DNA of 64,000 bases from Leptasterias polaris. Lineage: Eukaryota > Echinodermata > Asteroidea > Forcipulatida > Asteriidae. The position numbers and the translations under genes are program-made. The notes beneath the pieces are model-generated. The model was not told where the DNA came from, ran no database searches, and saw nothing but the letters and a program-made list of their open reading frames with translations. Shown here in pieces: positions 53,501 through 64,000 of this stretch; the first letter of the stretch is position 1; each line of letters starts with the position of its first letter. The stretch lies in the NCBI GenBank assembly GCA_037783415.1, contig JAZGTN010000089.1:1860001-1924000 (forward strand). The letters run 5' to 3'.

Positions 53501-54243
53501 TGGTTGGTAAACTGTACTGGGCAATCTCTTGAATGCTTTGCTGAAGGTAGCAGATGAGTTTTATTTCAAAAAGAAAATTTCATTTTACCTGTATCTTTGA
53601 AGTCAGTTCTTAAACTGTTTGAATTTCGTCCCTCGTAAAACAAATCCTTAAATGTCAGAATTTGAAACCAATCAAATCAGAACCCAATCACTGTGCAGCC
53701 ATTTTTTGGGTCTCCCATTCAACTCAATGTAATCAAAACTGAGGCTGGCTGGGAGAGTAGTCTGGTACCCCTTTTGCAAGTTCTGAGAATCAGTTTTTAT
53801 GATAGCATATGCATACGGGGAACATGACAATCACCCACAATGACCAGATCTGCCTTAGAAAATCAAACAGCCTCTCAGAAACACAAACAGAAAGAAAGTT
53901 CTTTCCTGATAATCTGTTTGTTGTTTTTTTTTCAATCCACAAACGCTGCTACCACTCTGGTGCCATGCATTGTTAACGTGTACTTTAAGAATTGTTCATA
54001 TTCATTAAGTAACTTTCATGCTTTACAAAATTGAATTATTATTGTTATTAATCCCAATCCTAACATCAAAACATTGCCCAACTAAATCCATCCCCCCTCT
54101 CTAATGAATGAAATGTTTCCTTCCACTGCCCAGCAGTAGCTCCAGTTTGGAAGACATTTTTCCTGCTTAGTAACTCACAAATTTGGAGGAGAAGTTGAAG
54201 AAAGGTTAGATTCTAGCAGAGATGAGACCAGTGCTAGTAAGCG

Positions 54244-59085
<4,842 letters not shown>

Positions 59086-59114
59086 TTAACTTCATCTAGG
59101 GCCATTTTTCAAAA

Positions 59115-59275
59115 ACTGGTGAAAAGTACTCAACCTCCAACTGTCTGACCATTCATTATCATCCACTGTGGTTTTGAATGACAGATTAACTTTGCAAGCC
59201 GACAATAATGAACAAATACGTACACAGTACACATCATACTCAACCCAATGGTTTCAACTGGTTGGTCAACTCGCT
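59115..59275 (-). repeat. Family C repeat
   Basis: CCAACTGTCTGACCATTCAT, TCATCCACTGTGGTTTTGAA and CAATGGTTTCAACTGGTTGG are the inverse of blocks in 59600-59785. Confidence 0.65.
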
Positions 59276-59474
59276 GGAAAATGTTACCCAGCCAAAGTAG
59301 GAACATTTTTACTTAAGACTTGCTGCCTTGAAAAGTAATGCTTTCTCTGATTTAGACCCAGTAACTGGGGTGCTGTACTCCTTTTTTTCAAAATTTTTAC
59401 ATCATTGGTCGTACTAGCGCCCCAGGTTATTATTGTTTGGTCATGTCATGATCCGACTCTCAGTAATATCGACA

Positions 59475-59592
59475 AGTGCCCTGCGTCAAACCGCGCAATC
59501 GTCACTGTCGAGGCAGGGCACCCGTCTAAAATTTTAGACGGGTAACCTGCCTGAACCGTTACGACTACACGGTTTGAGGCAGGGCAGTTGAT
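59475..59592. repeat. Palindromic element, about 115 bp
   Basis: TGCCCTGCGTCAAACCG and CGGTTTGAGGCAGGGCA bracket a perfect palindrome, ACCCGTCTAAAATTTTAGAC with GGGT. It lies next to a family C repeat. Confidence 0.75.
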
Positions 59593-59599
59593 CAACAAT

Positions 59600-59785
59600 T
59601 TGAAACCATTCAACTGAAATGGTTGTGTATGGTGGGACAACTGTGCACAAAACTAACTGTGTACATGTGTGGACTGTGTAGATGCATTCACCACATGATA
59701 TCATATTGCAGGCTGGCATAGTGCACCTATCATTCAAAACCACAGTGGATGATATTGAATGGTAATACAGTAGAAGGGTTAATTA
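59600..59785 (+). repeat. Family C repeat
   Basis: GAAACCATTCAACTGAAATG, GTGTGGACTGTGTAGATGCA and GATGATATTGAATGGTAATA, then GTAGAAGGGTTAA, follow 52770-52945. Confidence 0.7.
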
Positions 59786-60104
59786 AATTCAGAGTATCAA
59801 ATTCTTACCCGCTCTCGACTTTGCAGCATAAGGCCTAACCTACCCCGAAAATATTTGTGTTTCCACTAACCCAAGTTCCAACAGACAATAACAAAGATAA
59901 CAAAATACAAAATACAATTTCTGTTGATGTCTTTAATACACCACACTTTTACAGAAATTTATAATTTTAATTGTATGCAACAAGATAGTATTGTTTACAG
60001 TCAGTTGATTTCTTCATTATAGAGCAAAAGTCTAAACAAAAACAACAAATTCTATAAAACCAAACACCTCATGCTTGACAGACAGTGACACCATGGAGGT
60101 AGGA

Positions 60105-60140
60105 ATGGTGACACACACACGTCCACACACACACACAATG
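60105..60140 (+). repeat. (CA)n microsatellite
   Basis: GACACACACACGTCCACACA continues as CA units. Low complexity. Confidence 0.85.
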
Positions 60141-60572
60141 ACAAATGCATGACAGACACTTTTTCGTCTGACTGTCCGCCGAGGAAAGTGACACCGACGA
60201 CACTCAGCTCAGTTGTTACTACTAATACTATTGCGAATCTGTCTACTTCAAAGAGGTTAAGAACAGTTATTTAACATCATATGGTGATGTATAGAGTCCT
60301 TTTCCTAAAAATAATGAAATGGTTAATGAGAAATCTAGTGGCCACCAATCATCACCAGCCACCACCACTCAGCCCAGTGCGGAGTGATGGGACAACTTGG
60401 TACGGCGCCCCCTAACCTGCATAGACAGCACAGATGGAAGAGTACGACACATACAGTGCAACTTAAAATGCGTGTAAAAATATCACTTTTAACGCAAACC
60501 TAAAATACTTACACAAACTTCACACCCCTAGATGAATAAAATAACTCTTCCTTATCCGATCGTAACTGAAGC

Positions 60573-60720
60573 TGACGTCAACTTTTTCTTACAACTCGGA
60601 AAAATCTAGAAAGAATTGCTTGTATTTTTGCCGTGTAAATGCGGAAGATTTCGCTCCCGTGACCCTCGTCCAAGATGGCCGCTTGCGCTTGCAACTACCT
60701 CCCTCTGGTATGACGTCATA
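60573..60720 (-). promoter_or_regulatory. Probable RAB14 promoter and 5' non-coding exon
   Basis: Two full CRE palindromes TGACGTCA lie at 60573-60580 and 60711-60718, and CAAGATGGCCGC (60671-60682) resembles a YY1 site. On the minus strand TCCGAGTT|GTAAGA at 60593 is a plausible donor for the 5' non-coding exon that must precede 59040. The stretch is richer in CpG than its surroundings. Start-site position is not determined. Confidence 0.5.
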
Positions 60721-60859
60721 TACAGCAAAATACGTTGGTGGTGTCGATATAGAAACTGCGCGCCGCCCCATCCCGATACCACGGTCTGACGGTCCCAAGA
60801 CCAAAATTGATTTCTGCTTTGTTTTTTCTTCTCGTCTTGATTTGATCATGGGCGGGTAG

Positions 60860-61230
60860 CTACCTCCATGATTTGATAATGACCCGAAACAAAATCAAAG
60901 ACGGTTTCACAAACTTTGTAAATATTCATCACATTCTTGTCTACGGTGATGTTGGATGGTTGATGGTAATGGTTTCGGTCCGTTTCCCTCATCCATGGCT
61001 CGGAATAATACAAATTGCTTATTCCTCCATGGATAAACAAAACAATTCACAAATGGAGGCAGGATGATGATTGTTTTAAGTTTGAATAAATAATTTCCTC
61101 AGGGGGAAAAAACAGAAGAAAAAAAATGATGATGATGCCGCAAAAACATTTTCCATTCCTCTACCCAAACTTGTTAACAACTTGTTTACGCACTCAAGGA
61201 CATTAATCGTTTACAAGGACATTAATCGTT
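60860..61230. other. Intergenic DNA right of RAB14
   Basis: A short GAT/GAA-rich stretch lies near 61110-61135. No gene is seen. Confidence 0.4.
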
Positions 61231-61232
61231 TA

Positions 61233-61402
61233 CAGATATCTCTAATTCATTTGGAGATATCTCTTAATCATTTAGAGAAATCTCTAACTCATTTAGAGAT
61301 AGGCCTATCTCTAAATCATTTAGAGAAATCTCTAACTCATTTAGAGATATCTCTAAATCATTTAGAGATATCTCTAAATCATTTAGAGATATCTCTAAAT
61401 CG
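61233..61402. repeat. 21-bp palindromic tandem repeat
   Basis: The unit ATTTAGAGATATCTCTAAATC, with variants such as GAGAAATCTCTAACTC, repeats about eight times. Each unit is self-complementary, so both strands read the same and both stay open in one frame (LEISLNH and DLEISLN repeats). Not coding. Confidence 0.92.
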
Positions 61403-61937
61403 CTTCCGGTGGAACCTGAATTATATGCTACAGTGGTTGGGAAAGACACCGTGCTACCGTGATTGTACACTTTGTGACTCCCCAATACGCCGACGCCGGT
61501 TGAGTTTATGGGCTTTTCAAAGCCACCGTCATTCTGTGCATTCAGTGCGCATGACCCCATGCGTATACGCGCAAAACCGGAAACGATTTATATTAGAAAT
61601 CAAGCTTTAAATCGTTTACGCTTTACCTCTGCTGGCCACACGAGGGCGCCGTTTGGGGTCATGGTCATGAACCCTTCCGCGCGAATATTTTTCTGTTTTT
61701 CGTCGTTGATGCCGAGAAAGGGCGTAAATTAAAGTACAAGAAAAATTAAATAATAATCGAATTAAATTGAAAGCGGCAATAAAGAAAGCCAAAGGAAAAA
61801 CCAAAACAAAAACAAAACAAAATACAACAACAAAAACACACACACGCAAAAAACTAACCAAAGTAAAACAAAACAAAAACAAAGAGCAGAATTTAAGAGT
61901 TTAGGGTTATACGGTATTAAGGGTTATAGCCATGAAA

Positions 61938-61952
61938 AATATATATATATAT
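61938..61952 (+). repeat. (TA)n microsatellite
   Basis: Seven TA units, low complexity. Confidence 0.85.
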
Positions 61953-62225
61953 ATCAGAGTAGCACCAACCACACCGAAAAATAAAGAAAGCTCTTAAATT
62001 AAGTGTCTATAACTGGGCCTATTACTAAGTAGAGTTCTACCCGCTCTGCCATTACGGCATTCAGAACTCGCATTAATGTTATATAAAAGTTTGTTATTAC
62101 GAAAAAATCATACTCGAGAACCATAGAAAGCAAAATCAAAGTATTGTGGCAATTTTTTAAAGCTATTATTGAGTCAATGTTTACACACGATTTCGTGCTT
62201 CTCATTCATGTTCGTTTCAGTCCAG

Positions 62226-63153
62226 GGGGGGGGGGGCGGAAGGGGTGTTGCGCAATCATTTGCGATCGCTGTTTGGGTACACTCCATTTTAAAAATAGGT
62301 AATGACCATTAAAAAACAAAAAGAAATCCATGTATACCGTTAAAATTCTCACTTTATCAGCACTGAAAACATAACAGTGTATATCGTAAGAGTATTTTCA
62401 ATTGTTGAGATGCTTAATTTTAAATAAAGTGCGTAAAAATATTATCGAAAATTTTCCGTTGGTTTATTGCAGCGGCTAACGTGTATGAATGGGTCCAGGT
62501 GGGAATTTCGTTACAAATGGTCTCCCCTAAAATGGCTACAAATATCGACATAATGTGGAAAAAAAATTCGTTCATCCTCTGATTTTTTTCCATTAATGTA
62601 ATATTTAGGAATAGATCTTTCATTCCTGAAAGTTTAATCAAAATCCCTTGGTACATCCCTCTAGATATTTGACGATTATTTTGGAGAGAATGGATCCCGC
62701 CAATACTTAGTTTGCGTTCAAACGATCTCTGTTGACGGACGGGAACATTTGCCGCAGGTAATTGTAATTATGAGGCAACATACACATCTTAAACAGATAT
62801 GTTATACATATCGTTTAGGTTAAATATATGTTGTTTATTAAATAGTTAATTTACTGAAGCAGTTGGCAAGGCAAAAAAAAATAATTTACAAATGTTTTCT
62901 GGTGTAAAGATTTTGTGAATTTACAACATTTGAAGATAACAATACCCTCTGATAAAATGGACTCGTCCAGGCAGTCTCAACGGCACGCAGCGGAGAGCAA
63001 CCGTAAATTCAAATAGTGTGTACTGTGCATACACACACATCCGTTTGTACGTGGGGAGCTTCGACCAGTCCACGTCGCGATGGTCGAATGAGATTATTTT
63101 CAACGTAGGTGGCGCGCTGGTGGCGCTACCCCTTCCGCCCCCCCCCCCCCCCC
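62226..63153. other. Intergenic DNA with G and C runs
   Basis: A G run of about 11 starts at 62226 and a C run of about 15 at 63139. Between them is AT-rich DNA with no domain-bearing frame; a CpG-rich patch at 62970-63135 has short frames only. Confidence 0.5.
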
Positions 63154-63360
63154 GTTTCAGTCATTCTATTTCATAGGCAATCCAGACTATTATTTTCACC
63201 ATCCTTCGATTTAATTTCTATTTTTTATGAAATTGAATTGAATTCAACATTTACAGGTGTGCATAACTGTAGAACCCTTTAGGACAATAATCAAACCCCA
63301 GTGATGCGATTGAGGCTCCGTAAAAAGGGTGTGCGTCCCTTGGTGTTTCCCTATAGGAAT

Positions 63361-63905
63361 TTGTGTCATCAAGCTATACTCTTCACTAACTGATTCTGAG
63401 AATTTCAAGAATCTCCCTGGACGTTTAGATACTTTCAGGGATGTAATAGTGGGGTCTGTTCTCGCAGGCAGCCTGCGTGGTGACTGTATAGGTAGTATTG
63501 TGCCTCATGAGCCTCAAACGTTTGAGACAACTTTGACTTTGAATAAATTGGTCATAAATAAGGGAACACGTTTGAAAAATTTGTGTCATCAAGCTATACT
63601 CTTCACTAACTGATTCTGAGAATTTCAAGAATCTTCCTGGACGTTTAGATACTTTCAGGGATGTAATACTAATAGTGGGGTCTGTTCTCGCAGGCTGCCT
63701 GCGTGGTGACATAGGTAGTATTGAGCCTCATGAGCCCCAAACGTTTGAGACAACTTTGACTTTGAATAAATCGGTCATAAATTAGGGAAGACGTTTGAAA
63801 AATTTGTATCATCAAGCTATACTCTTCACTAACTGATTCTGAGAATTTCAAGAATCTCCCTGGACGTTTAGATACTTTCAGGGATGTAATAGTGGGAGTC
63901 GATGT
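63361..63905 (+). repeat. 220-bp tandem repeat, 2.5 copies at the window edge
   Basis: TTGTGTCATCAAGCTATACT starts units at 63361 and 63581, and a variant at 63804 (periods 220 and 223). GGACGTTTAGATACTTTCAG and CCTCAAACGTTTGAGACAAC recur. The last copy breaks off near 63897. Confidence 0.93.
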
Positions 63906-64000
63906 TTCTGACTGCAAATACTTCGTTAAAAGGGTCATACATAACAACATTACGCATAAATCAACTGTGGAAGTGAAATCTACATTATAGGATAGGTAAG

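Noticed and set aside
60620..60859. Plus-strand gene sharing the RAB14 promoter
   Set aside because: The 79-codon frame covers the promoter, including the CRE and YY1-like site. It has no domain or good donor; the in-frame product looks random.
61182..61610. 142-codon plus frame and 98-codon minus frame with LEISLNH/DLEISLN repeats
   Set aside because: The repeats are a by-product of a palindromic 21-bp tandem array that keeps both strands open.

Overview
This is a 64-kb, AT-rich stretch of animal nuclear DNA with three spliced protein-coding genes and a dense load of short repeats. The genes have GT-AG introns, and some introns exceed 10 kb. The protein sequences and the repeat styles (TTAA-flanked fold-back MITEs, tRNA-derived SINEs, poly-G/poly-C runs) point to an invertebrate deuterostome. 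An echinoderm, and probably a sea star, is my best guess; this is inference, because no search could be run.

Layout. (1) 1-23613 has no gene I can name. It holds many repeats, a 2.1-kb fold-back element with a 196-bp tandem array (11591-13677), a 0.7-kb nested palindrome (17678-18395), a LINE-like 3' end joined to a TIR element (8690-10167), and weak signs of a minus-strand gene (possible promoter and first exon near 14419-14700, possible small exon 5098-5156). (2) 23614-39182, minus strand: a three-exon taperin/phostensin-like gene (PP1-binding family, 841 aa). Its 12-kb first intron is full of MITEs, SINEs and a 117-bp tandem array. (3) 40813-46457, plus strand: a five-exon tektin-family gene, best matched to tektin-like 1 (CCDC105), 450 aa, all introns in phase 0. 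It is head-to-head with the previous gene across 1.6 kb. (4) 46458-54243: intergenic DNA and the probable RAB14 3' UTR. (5) 54244-59028 (5' exon likely near 60593-60700), minus strand: RAB14, 215 aa in six coding exons, read out completely. (6) 60860-64000: intergenic, with a 21-bp palindromic tandem array and a 220-bp tandem repeat at the right edge.

The genes do not form a pathway. RAB14 is a housekeeping endosome/Golgi GTPase, the tektin-like protein belongs to ciliary or sperm-tail microtubules, and the taperin-like protein is a probable PP1/actin-associated scaffold. Taperin (hair-cell stereocilia) and tektins (cilia) sharing a divergent promoter is suggestive, but no more than that.

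The most unusual material is in the repeats: the composite fold-back element, a perfect 104-bp inverted repeat inside a tektin-like intron, and a conserved internal block shared by several TTAA-flanked MITE types whose ends differ.
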